IMG/VR virus record: IMGVR_UViG_3300042558_000393 | Location: 1 to 36,372 of that record | From: a virus | DNA length: 36,372 nucleotides | Direction: 5' to 3' (one strand) | Shown here: piece after piece, positions 1 through 5,360 of the stretch | Position numbering within the stretch: position 1 is the stretch's first letter | Layout: the number at the start of each line of letters is the position of its first letter | The notes under the pieces: model-generated | What the model saw: the letters and a program-made list of their open reading frames with translations, nothing else | Database searches by the model: none | What the model was told of the DNA's origin: nothing | Program-made: the position numbers and the translations under genes

Positions 1-409
1 TCTCACGCTCCGCCATCGCAGCAATCAAAGAGTCCAACTCAGCATCAGTAAGTTCTGTTGCTTTCTTATTAGAACTAATCGTTACCGAAGGCGGAACCAT
101 ACGGTTCGTCGCCTGAAGGTACAACTGGGCAGACTTGGTGTCACCGTCAAGGGCTTTGGAGTACAGCGTGTCTAAGAGCCTTTGAGTGCGCTCTGGCGAC
201 CCCTGAACTTCGTCCACCGCCGCCTTCCACTGGTTGAGGAATACTTCTTTTTTTTCCCAGCGTCGGAGGGTCTTCGGGTCAACATTCAAGAACTCTGCCA
301 TCTTTGCTTTGGACGGTGGTTGGCGTTCACTAGGGGCCGTACAGAGCCAATCCAAATACTGCTGTTGCTGTGCTGTGAGCGTTAACTCTTCGTTTTGTTT
401 CATCACCAT
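1..409 (-). CDS. terS: Small terminase subunit, phBC6A51-type HTH (3' end cut by window edge)
   Basis: The reverse strand reads open from ATG 409 (or ATG 403) to base 1 without a stop, giving 136 codons. Residues ~34-56 (SKAKMAEFLNVDPKTLRRWE) form a helix-turn-helix; a helical middle (ERTQRLLDTLYSKALDGDTKSAQLYLQ) and a tail with LTDAELDSLIAAMAERE follow. This order is typical of phBC6A51-type small terminases, which bind the packaging site and load the large subunit. No clear Shine-Dalgarno is visible. If the molecule is circular, the frame continues at base 36372 for 12 codons (KLRRANWLLQLR) and stops at 36335, giving 148 residues with a basic tail. The position at the head of the virion arm fits. 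The family call is from memory, not a search. Confidence 0.78.
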   Translation of the reverse strand, partial: MVMKQNEELTLTAQQQQYLDWLCTAPSERQPPSKAKMAEFLNVDPKTLRRWEKKEVFLNQWKAAVDEVQGSPERTQRLLDTLYSKALDGDTKSAQLYLQATNRMVPPSVTISSNKKATELTDAELDSLIAAMAERE

Positions 410-573
410 TAGCGCACTTTGTTACACCACTGTGAGTGGTTTTGTGAACGCACAGAGTTATGTAACGCATGGGGGGGACTATAGGGGGGGAAAGAGCACA
501 TGTAACCGTGGTGCGGCTTCCCTCGGAAGCAGCCCACGGTCGTAGGCTACGGACACAAGTTCAGGGAGTAGTA
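410..573. promoter_or_regulatory. Divergent control region between the two arms
   Basis: This gap separates the leftward small terminase gene from the first rightward gene and is the only divergent junction in the window, so promoters for both arms are expected here (inference). Visible elements are an inverted repeat ACCACT-gtg-AGTGGT at 426-440, two G7 runs at 471-477 and 484-490, and a composite hairpin at 505-540. The hairpin has outer arms ACCGTGG/CCACGGT and inner arms GCTTCC/GGAAGC. The first gene follows with GGGAG six bases before ATG 574. No convincing -35/-10 pair was found by eye. Confidence 0.55.
505..540 (+). promoter_or_regulatory. Leader hairpin upstream of first plus-strand gene
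   Basis: Outer arms 505-511 and 534-540 pair over 7 bp, and inner arms 516-521 and 525-530 pair over 6 bp with a CTC loop; a small internal loop lies between. It ends 33 bases before ATG 574. No T-tract follows, so it is a leader structure rather than a terminator. A similar G-run plus hairpin arrangement lies at 8446-8499. Confidence 0.55.
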
Positions 574-855
574 ATGGCAACCAAAAAGAAAACTGCTGCA
601 TGGCAGCGCAAGGAAGGGAAAGACCCCAAAGGGGGCTTGAACAAAAAGGGTATTGCCTCTTACCGCAAGGAGAACCCTGGTTCGAAACTGCAGATGGCTG
701 TCACAACAAAGCCATCCAAACTAAAGCCTGGTTCTAAAGCAGCCAACCGCAGAAAGAACTTTTGCGCACGTATGAGTGGCATGCCAGGGCCAATGAAGGA
801 TGAAAAGGGTAGACCAACTCGCAAGGCTCTTGCACTCAAGAAATGGAACTGCTAG
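574..855 (+). CDS. Small basic protein, DUF6321-like
   Basis: 93 residues. ATG 574 is chosen because GGGAG lies six bases upstream; the frame is open further left but without a better start. The protein is Lys/Arg-rich: AAWQRKEGKDPKGGLNKKG near the N-terminus, a central KPGSKAANRRKNFCARM and a C-terminal MPGPMKDEKGRPTRKALALKKW. From memory this arrangement matches DUF6321, a domain of unknown function found in aquatic phages and large eukaryotic viruses. The charge suggests nucleic acid binding, but function is unknown. Its stop codon TAG overlaps the GTG start of the next gene, so the two are likely co-translated. Confidence 0.75.
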   Translation: MATKKKTAAWQRKEGKDPKGGLNKKGIASYRKENPGSKLQMAVTTKPSKLKPGSKAANRRKNFCARMSGMPGPMKDEKGRPTRKALALKKWNC

Positions 856-1247
856 TGGCGTACACAAACCCATCACTACGCAACAAAATTAAGAACCAAG
901 TCATGGCATCAAGTCAGGGCGGCAGGCCTGGACAATGGTCTGCTCGTAAAGCCCAACTTGTAGCCCAAAAATACAAGAAGGCTGGCGGAGGTTATTCCGG
1001 GGCTAAGACGGTTGCCCAGTCAAATCTGACCAAGTGGACTAAAGAAAAATGGACGACCTCGGATGGCAAAGAAGCAATACGCAAAGACAAGACAACACGC
1101 TACTTGCCAGAACGAGCATGGGCTAATCTTTCTGCTGCCGAAAAGGCAGCCACTAATAAGAAAAAGATAGAGGCATCCAAGCGGGGTAAGCAATTTGTGG
1201 CGAACACAAAGACAGCACAAAGGGCAAGCAAACAAGCACGTAGTTAA
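855..1247 (+). CDS. Small basic protein, DUF5872-like
   Basis: 130 residues from GTG 855, which overlaps the preceding TAG. An in-frame ATG at 843 is the alternative, but it would begin inside the upstream gene and lacks a ribosome site. Visible blocks are GGRPGQWSARKAQLVAQKYKKAGGGY, LTKWTKEKWTTSDGK, TTRYLPERAWANLSAAEKAATNKKK and a Lys/Arg tail. From memory these match DUF5872, of unknown function, often seen in aquatic phages and algal viruses. The pairing with the DUF6321-like gene suggests a joint role, perhaps binding DNA. A hairpin terminator follows 33 bases after the stop. Confidence 0.75.
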   Translation: MAYTNPSLRNKIKNQVMASSQGGRPGQWSARKAQLVAQKYKKAGGGYSGAKTVAQSNLTKWTKEKWTTSDGKEAIRKDKTTRYLPERAWANLSAAEKAATNKKKIEASKRGKQFVANTKTAQRASKQARS

Positions 1248-1280
1248 AAAATGGTTAAAAGCCTTGTAGTATATACAAAA

Positions 1281-1313
1281 GGTACCCTATTTGTCTATGG
1301 GTACCCCCCTTTT
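1281..1313 (+). terminator. Probable rho-independent terminator after the first gene pair
   Basis: GGTACCC at 1281-1287 and GGGTACC at 1299-1305 form a 7-bp stem with an 11-base loop, followed by a C-run and TTTT at 1310-1313. The long loop and short T-tract make it a moderate candidate. Confidence 0.5.
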
Positions 1314-1369
1314 GAAAAATGAGTTGTACGGCTACGGCTTGATGCCATCCATATTGTGCATGGGGCGCC

Positions 1370-1392
1370 ACCCCCCCACCCCCTCCCCCCCT
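1370..1392 (-). other. C7-A-C5-T-C7 tract (G-rich on the minus strand)
   Basis: Within the 276-base gene-free stretch 1248-1523 the plus strand holds C7 (1371-1377), C5 (1379-1383) and C7 (1385-1391). The minus strand could fold as a G-quadruplex. Apart from this tract and the hairpin at 1281-1305, nothing was recognised in the gap. Confidence 0.6.
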
Positions 1393-1523
1393 CGTCTTGT
1401 GTGCGTAAACACCAGTAAATACAGGCATTTGCCCCCGAACCGTATTTAGGAATATTGGACACACGCTTACTAGTGAGAGGCACTGTCACAAGACAGTATC
1501 CAACACACAAGGAGACACAGGCT

Positions 1524-1655
1524 ATGCAATGGATATCCACAGAAGATTACCTAGTGATAGTAATCAAATACGCTTATTGGTGCGCCAATAATTCGCAGAT
1601 ACCTAACCCAAGATACATGCGTGATACATGCAAGAACTTGAGTTCGGCACAATAA
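1524..1655 (+). CDS. Hypothetical small protein (43 aa)
   Basis: Starts at ATG 1524, preceded by AAGGAG about nine bases upstream; the frame is open further left but without another ribosome site. The sequence starts MQWISTEDYLVIVIKYAYWCANN and ends in a charged stretch with RYMRDTCKN. No family was recognised. It opens the run of tiny plus-strand genes that are probably early functions against the host (inference from position). Confidence 0.5.
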   Translation: MQWISTEDYLVIVIKYAYWCANNSQIPNPRYMRDTCKNLSSAQ

Positions 1656-1683
1656 TCCAAACACAATAGAAAGAGAGATAGAC

Positions 1684-1833
1684 ATGAATACAAATACAGA
1701 ATATCCAGTAAGTGATGACACCGAATACATGAAAGAAGAATTGCAGAGGCAAGGTAAATGCGTTTGCGTTACTTGCGTCAATGCGGCTCACGCCGACAGC
1801 ATTGAGCAATGGGTAGAGCGTTACGCCCTGTAG
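1684..1833 (+). CDS. Hypothetical Cys-rich small protein (49 aa)
   Basis: ATG 1684 follows a purine-rich AGAGAGATAGAC. The first 25 residues are acidic; three closely spaced cysteines (KCVCVTCVN) then suggest a metal site, and AHADSIEQWVERYAL ends the protein as a helix. No family was recognised. The TAG stop at 1831-1833 is followed one base later by the long hairpin that contains the first copy of the 20-bp repeat. Confidence 0.55.
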   Translation: MNTNTEYPVSDDTEYMKEELQRQGKCVCVTCVNAAHADSIEQWVERYAL

Positions 1834-1834
1834 T

Positions 1835-1894
1835 GATTAGCGTTAGCACACAATGTTGATAGACCTCTATCAACTTGTGTGCAATGCGGTAATC
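1835..1894 (+). repeat. Hairpin repeat copy 1 inside a 60-base stem-loop
   Basis: The core GTTGATAGACCTCTATCAAC (1855-1874) has 8-bp arms and an ACCT loop. Here the stem is extended by GCACACAA (1846-1853) with TTGTGTGC (1875-1882), GCGTT (1840-1844) with AATGC (1883-1887, one G-T wobble), and GATTA (1835-1839) with TAATC (1890-1894). The result is about 26 paired positions with small bulges. It begins one base after a stop codon. A second stem-loop, GTGTGAGTTA with TAACTC..ACAC, lies at 1903-1930 before ATG 1948. Confidence 0.85.
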
Positions 1895-1947
1895 ATTACC
1901 CCGTGTGAGTTACGGAATAACTCCATACACAAAAGGAAATAAATAAA

Positions 1948-2388
1948 ATGACAAACTACAGAATCCACGCAGCAAAAATTGCACAAGGTTCATCCAAAGA
2001 ATTTGATGGATGGATTGACATGGCATTGGAGGCTAAGGGCTACAAGTCCATCGCTTACTATGCACAACGCAGTCAAGTAGACAATTCACTCCACAGCGAA
2101 ACAACGGTGCGCCAGTATTGCTCGTTCATCGCCAAGGGCTTGGAATTGTTTGGTACTCGTAGCGCAATGGTCAAGGCTTACGATGCGGAATACACCTATC
2201 GCAACATCAGTTCGTTGCGTTCGTTTATCACTTCCGCAACCAAGAGCAAGGGCAACAACAAGGGCGCAAGCAAGAAAGCACCCGCCAAGCGTGTTGAGAC
2301 CTACTTGGTCAAGAAAGCAATGCGTGATGCAGGCATTCCAGCAAGCAAGATTGACTTGGTCATGTTTGCTCTTGCCACCAAGAAATAG
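1948..2388 (+). CDS. Hypothetical protein flanked by hairpin repeats; candidate DNA- or RNA-binding protein
   Basis: 146 residues; ATG 1948 follows AAAGGAAATAAATAAA. The N-terminal ~95 residues look helical (FDGWIDMALEAKGYKSIAYYAQR; TTVRQYCSFIAKGLELFG; YRNISSLRSFITSATK). A Lys-rich linker (KSKGNNKGASKKAPAKR) leads to a small C-terminal helical segment (TYLVKKAMRDAGIPASKIDLVMFAL). Net charge is strongly basic. No named family was recognised. One repeat hairpin lies upstream (1855-1874) and another overlaps its stop (2388-2407), so it is a reasonable candidate for the factor that recognises the repeat; this is inference from position and charge only. Confidence 0.7.
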   Translation: MTNYRIHAAKIAQGSSKEFDGWIDMALEAKGYKSIAYYAQRSQVDNSLHSETTVRQYCSFIAKGLELFGTRSAMVKAYDAEYTYRNISSLRSFITSATKSKGNNKGASKKAPAKRVETYLVKKAMRDAGIPASKIDLVMFALATKK

Positions 2389-2460
2389 TTGATAGACCTC
2401 TATCAACCGTAACTCGTGTGAGTTACCGCAACATTGTGTAGCCCCCTGCATAGTGTTGCG
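2388..2460 (+). repeat. Hairpin repeat copy 2 in a run of three abutting stem-loops
   Basis: The core repeat at 2388-2407 starts on the last base of the upstream TAG. One base later GTAACTC/GAGTTAC (2409-2426) forms a 7-bp stem with a GTGT loop. Directly after, 2427-2438 pairs with 2449-2460 over 12 bp (two G-T wobbles) around a ten-base C-rich loop. The next gene starts at 2506 with AAGGAG. No T-tract follows, so these do not look like terminators. Confidence 0.85.
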
Positions 2461-2505
2461 TCATGTTCACACAAGTGAGCAAATACACAAGGAGAAACAA
2501 ACAAC

Positions 2506-2721
2506 ATGAGTAATCCATTCCGCAAGAAGAAGAACACATTTGAGGCACTCAATATTCGTGCTTACAATTTGCGTTCACAGATAATGAATGACAAGGAAGA
2601 ACTTGCAGAGGTTCTTGCTTTACTTGACCAATTCAGCGACATTGTTGCTGTTGAGATGCGTATTACCAAAGAAGATATTGGCGTTACACCTCGCTTTCGT
2701 AACTCAGATTGGAGTATCTAA
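2506..2721 (+). CDS. Hypothetical protein (71 aa)
   Basis: ATG 2506 follows AAGGAG. Basic start (MSNPFRKKK), then a long helix with heptad-like spacing (LNIRAYNLRSQIMNDKEELAEVLALLDQFSDIVAVEMR), likely a coiled coil. No family was recognised. The stop TAA overlaps the next ATG as TAATG, so the two are coupled. Confidence 0.6.
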   Translation: MSNPFRKKKNTFEALNIRAYNLRSQIMNDKEELAEVLALLDQFSDIVAVEMRITKEDIGVTPRFRNSDWSI

Positions 2722-2876
2722 TGGAAACAAAAATAGAGGAACTGCGAAAGGTAGTCATGTACCATCTGGGTTTGTCCTACGACGATGCAGTGAATTATCT
2801 AATGGAAAGAATGTATAACCAAAAGTCCCACCGTCAAGCAATGAAAGCAATCAAAGGAGATAAATACAATGGATAA
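2721..2876 (+). CDS. Hypothetical protein (51 aa)
   Basis: ATG 2721 shares its first base with the preceding TAA. The protein is helical and charged (METKIEELRKVVMYHLGLSY; DDAVNYLMERMYNQKSH). Its last codons lie over the ribosome site and start of the next gene (8-base overlap). No family was recognised; the case for coding is the tight coupling on both sides. Confidence 0.5.
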   Translation: METKIEELRKVVMYHLGLSYDDAVNYLMERMYNQKSHRQAMKAIKGDKYNG

Positions 2877-3045
2877 AGAAACACTCACAATGGTCATCGT
2901 GTTCTGCGCATCAGCAGGACTCGTTATGACTGGTTATTACCTAGGCAAGTGGCTAAATGAAGATGATAGACCTCTATCAACTTTCATGTCTCGTGAATGG
3001 GTTATGCGTAATCATCCAACAAACAACAAAGGAGAATGGAAATGA
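2869..3045 (+). CDS. Small single-pass membrane protein (58 aa) carrying a repeat copy in its coding sequence
   Basis: ATG 2869 follows AAAGGAGATAAATACA. Residues ~6-25 (LTMVIVFCASAGLVMTGYYL) form one transmembrane helix, followed by a hydrophilic tail of about 33 residues. Codons 31-37 (EDDRPLS) contain repeat copy 3. The stop overlaps the next start as ATGA, and the last codons (GEWK) are the next gene's ribosome site. No family was recognised; a small early membrane protein could act in superinfection exclusion or host takeover, which is speculation. Confidence 0.6.
   Translation: MDKETLTMVIVFCASAGLVMTGYYLGKWLNEDDRPLSTFMSREWVMRNHPTNNKGEWK
2962..2981 (+). repeat. Hairpin repeat copy 3 (one mismatch, inside a gene)
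   Basis: GATGATAGACCTCTATCAAC matches the core repeat at 19 of 20 positions and keeps the ACCT loop and orientation. The changed base gives an A-A mismatch near the stem base, and flanking GAA/TTT-type pairs can extend it. It is the only copy within coding sequence. Confidence 0.8.
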
Positions 3046-3266
3046 TTAAGGAAACACTACAGCGTGAAAAACATGAGGAATTAGTTTACGGTTTACAAAA
3101 ACTTATCATCACACTTGAGTTGTACGAGGAAGAAGCACTAATTGATGATTTACAGCAAATGGAGCGATATATGTCACTTGTAAATTGTGAACGAGGCATA
3201 GAGATACTAGTTGCAATACTCTCAAGAGGTAGATACACAAACACAAACATAGGAGAAACAAAATGA
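3042..3266 (+). CDS. Hypothetical helical protein (74 aa)
   Basis: ATG 3042 is preferred to ATG 3036 because AAAGGAG lies at proper spacing, and the previous stop overlaps it as ATGA. The protein is almost wholly helical and charged (LQREKHEELVYGLQKLIITLELYEEEALIDDLQQ...), ending GETK, whose codons form the ribosome site for the next gene. No family was recognised. Confidence 0.6.
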   Translation: MIKETLQREKHEELVYGLQKLIITLELYEEEALIDDLQQMERYMSLVNCERGIEILVAILSRGRYTNTNIGETK

Positions 3267-3409
3267 GAAAAATCAAAGAGCATTACCGCAATGGAAGAAA
3301 CTGGGGCGATAGTTGGTATTTCATTACCAAGATGATGCTTACAGGCAATCTTCTGACCGATGAGAAGTACGAAAAGGTACTCAAGAACATACTGGGAGAA
3401 ACAAAATGA
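3263..3409 (+). CDS. Hypothetical protein (48 aa)
   Basis: ATG 3263 overlaps the preceding TGA (ATGA) and has AGGAG seven bases upstream. Basic and aromatic: MRKIKEHYRNGRNWGDSWYF, then a helical part ending NILGETK. The last codons again encode the next gene's Shine-Dalgarno. No family was recognised. Confidence 0.55.
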   Translation: MRKIKEHYRNGRNWGDSWYFITKMMLTGNLLTDEKYEKVLKNILGETK

Positions 3410-3570
3410 AAACGATGGAAGGAATACCTGTTTCAATCTGTTTAGATTGCATCACACTAGATGAATTGGATGAAATGAGTGACCACCACTACTTCGCATT
3501 GTTTGTCGGCCGTGATGAATCCTATTGCACTTGCATGAGGTGCAACGAAACAACAGGAGAAACAAAATGA
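3406..3570 (+). CDS. Hypothetical Cys-rich protein (54 aa), possible zinc ribbon
   Basis: ATG 3406 overlaps the preceding TGA. Cysteines form two knuckle-like pairs, C11-x2-C14 (ICLDCI) and C41-x-C43-x2-C46 (CTCMRC), around an acidic middle with HHYFALFVGRDE. This suggests a small zinc-binding fold. It ends GETK, overlapping the next gene's ribosome site. It resembles the following gene in layout, so the two may be diverged duplicates. No family was named. Confidence 0.6.
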   Translation: MKTMEGIPVSICLDCITLDELDEMSDHHYFALFVGRDESYCTCMRCNETTGETK

Positions 3571-3767
3571 AATCAGTATCAGAAATCAAATGGTTGAGGG
3601 TTCTTGGTTTCGCAAACAATGATGGTGCTTACTGTCTTGGTTGTATTGACCTAGATGCAATTCCAGAGGATGAATCATTCACAACGATATACGGTCGTGA
3701 TTACCCTGATGGTTTCACTTGCGTAGAGTGCTGTGATGTAATCAAAGGAGAATCAAATGAGAGTTAG
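3567..3767 (+). CDS. Hypothetical Cys-rich protein (66 aa), possible zinc ribbon
   Basis: ATG 3567 overlaps the preceding TGA, with AGGAG upstream; the frame is open further left but that would lie inside the neighbour. Two Cys pairs, YCLGCID and TCVECCD, flank an acidic centre with a TIYGRDYPDGF segment, similar in plan to the preceding protein (CLDC ... FVGRDESYCTCMRC). A small zinc-binding domain is likely. It overlaps the next gene by 11 bases. Confidence 0.6.
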   Translation: MKSVSEIKWLRVLGFANNDGAYCLGCIDLDAIPEDESFTTIYGRDYPDGFTCVECCDVIKGESNES

Positions 3768-3993
3768 TCAAGCAATAAAAATGTTGTCAGCACTAAACGC
3801 TGATGATGAAATTGCAATATCATGGTGGACTCGTGATTTATTTACAGATGACAACGAACAACCGATATCAGAAGATAGATGGAGTTATGCGGTTGATAAG
3901 TTTGATTCAGAAGATGGATACGACTCCGTGAATCAAGAAGTGTGGAACCACCTATGGATTACTTCATGGGAATCAACAGGAGAACAGCAATGA
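3757..3993 (+). CDS. Hypothetical acidic protein (78 aa)
   Basis: ATG 3757 lies inside the end of the previous gene with AAAGGAG at good spacing. MRVSQAIKMLSALNADDEIAISWWTRDLF is followed by a strongly acidic, Trp-rich stretch (WSYAVDKF..EVWNHLWITSW). Small acidic early proteins are often host inhibitors or DNA mimics, but nothing here proves that. The stop overlaps the next ATG. Confidence 0.6.
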   Translation: MRVSQAIKMLSALNADDEIAISWWTRDLFTDDNEQPISEDRWSYAVDKFDSEDGYDSVNQEVWNHLWITSWESTGEQQ

Positions 3994-4166
3994 ATAAATC
4001 CACAAAGACAGCGTTGCGCCAGATGCGTAAAGATGAACTCGTTGAGTTCACTTGGAATCTAGTTCAGCACTATAATGTCATGTCCAAGGACAATGACTAC
4101 CTACGCTCATTTGTCAATAAAACCCTTATACGACAAGGGTTTCCTGACAATGAGCAGACAGGTTGA
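3990..4166 (+). CDS. Hypothetical protein (58 aa)
   Basis: ATG 3990 has AGGAG eight bases upstream and overlaps the preceding TGA; this is preferred to the in-frame ATG 3942. Basic and helical: MNKSTKTALRQMRKDELVEFTWNLVQHYNVMSKDNDYLRSFV. The TGA stop falls inside repeat copy 4. No family was recognised. Confidence 0.55.
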   Translation: MNKSTKTALRQMRKDELVEFTWNLVQHYNVMSKDNDYLRSFVNKTLIRQGFPDNEQTG

Positions 4167-4257
4167 TAGACCTCTATCAACTCCATACAACATCACAGAT
4201 GCTTGTGTATGTTGCGTGGACTAGAGCACACGGGATTCGTTTCGTGTGTTCTCGTCC
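4162..4257 (+). repeat. Hairpin repeat copy 4 in a three-hairpin leader before the amidoligase gene
   Basis: The exact core repeat at 4162-4181 overlaps the upstream TGA. CAACATCACA (4188-4197) pairs with TGTG and ATGTTG (4204-4214, one bulged T). GGAC-T-AGAGCACACG (4218-4232) pairs with CGTGTGTTCT-C-GTCC (4243-4257) in 14 of 15 positions. No T-tract follows any stem. The amidoligase ATG is at 4304. Confidence 0.85.
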
Positions 4258-4303
4258 ATGACAATCGGTTATGGATAAACAAACAATAGAAAGAGAGAAA
4301 GAA

Positions 4304-5356
4304 ATGCCAACAGAATACGAAGAAGAAGAATATGTCTATGCACATTGCATGGACTGTGGTACGGAGTTGGATGAAGATTCAGCATGGTACTCAGAGCATG
4401 ACAATGAGTATCGTTGCGAGCGTCACCACGACCGCCACGAAGAACTATGTGCCGAGAACGAAGATGATGATGATGGTTTCATTCATAATTATTCGTTCAA
4501 GCCAAGTCCAAACTTTCTTGAAGATGACGGTACTGCGAGTTTCTACACTCCAGCGAACGGTCATACAAAGACTTTGTACATGGGCTTTGAGTTAGAAACA
4601 GAATTGACACGACCTACTGTCGTTCGTGGCAACTCGCTTACTCCTGGTGCTGAGCATGTTCTCAGTACCATCAACAAGCGGATTGGCTCTGACAATGTTG
4701 TGTATCTCAAAGATGATGGCTCAATCAGCCATGGCTTTGAGATTGTTTCTCACCCAATGACATTGGGATTCGCAATGAATCACTTTGACTGGTCAGGCAT
4801 TGAGGGGCTCAAGGGTCTTGGTTACGATGCATGGAAAGCAAGTTCATGTGGTCTCCACATTCACTTGTCTCGTGATGCATTCGCTGACTACGGTCATATG
4901 ATGCGTTTCTTCTTGCTCATACTCAAGAACAGGCAACAACTTGTTCAGTTCGCAGGTCGTGAATCACACTATGCCAAGTTTGACATGGATGCATTCTTTA
5001 ATGCGTATCATGACTACGACTCTGGCAAGACTGTTCGTGGTTCTACGCTTGCATCACATGCCAAGCAATACTCAACCAACAATGACCGTTACACGGCAAT
5101 CAACCTACAGAACAACAACACCATTGAGTTACGGTTCTTCCGTCCCTCGCTGTTGGCGTCTACTGTCAAGGCTTGCTTGCAGTTCTGTGACGCTGCATTC
5201 AACTACACATCAGAGATTACTCTGCAACAAATCCTACAGAATCAGGCAATTCAGTTTGCCTCATTCCATTCATGGGTTCGCTTTCAGGGTGACAAGTACC
5301 GCATACTTGACGAACGTATCGTTGAGCGTTGCGGTATTCGTGGTGAAGATATCTAG
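4304..5356 (+). CDS. Amidoligase-fold (COOH-NH2 ligase) protein with N-terminal zinc-binding segment
   Basis: 350 residues from ATG 4304, which has AGAGAGAAAGAA upstream; an in-frame ATG at 4271 lacks a ribosome site. The N-terminus holds C15/C18 and C38/C49 among His/Glu, a likely zinc knuckle. From residue ~90 the pattern fits the amidoligase family (Pfam Amidoligase_2; glutamine-synthetase-like COOH-NH2 ligases): GFELE 94-98, DDGS 137-140, EIVSHP 146-151, CGLHIHLS 182-189, RYTAINL 262-268 and TIELRFFR 273-280. Such enzymes are predicted to join a carboxylate to an amine using ATP, in peptide or protein modification. The glutamine amidotransferase gene follows, separated only by a repeat hairpin. 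Substrate is unknown. Confidence 0.8.
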   Translation: MPTEYEEEEYVYAHCMDCGTELDEDSAWYSEHDNEYRCERHHDRHEELCAENEDDDDGFIHNYSFKPSPNFLEDDGTASFYTPANGHTKTLYMGFELETELTRPTVVRGNSLTPGAEHVLSTINKRIGSDNVVYLKDDGSISHGFEIVSHPMTLGFAMNHFDWSGIEGLKGLGYDAWKASSCGLHIHLSRDAFADYGHMMRFFLLILKNRQQLVQFAGRESHYAKFDMDAFFNAYHDYDSGKTVRGSTLASHAKQYSTNNDRYTAINLQNNNTIELRFFRPSLLASTVKACLQFCDAAFNYTSEITLQQILQNQAIQFASFHSWVRFQGDKYRILDERIVERCGIRGEDI

Positions 5357-5360
5357 TCAA

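Noticed and set aside
478-490. ACTATAGGG resembling the initiation end of a T7-type promoter
   Set aside because: The upstream half of a T7 promoter is missing and no single-subunit RNA polymerase gene is present, so the match is likely chance.
234-545. Plus-strand open frame across the small terminase and divergent region
   Set aside because: It is a shadow of the leftward terminase gene, runs through the regulatory gap, and has no ribosome site or sensible protein composition.
2400-2470. tRNA-like folding of the leader after repeat copy 2
   Set aside because: The stems are simple consecutive hairpins; there is no acceptor stem, T-loop or CCA context.
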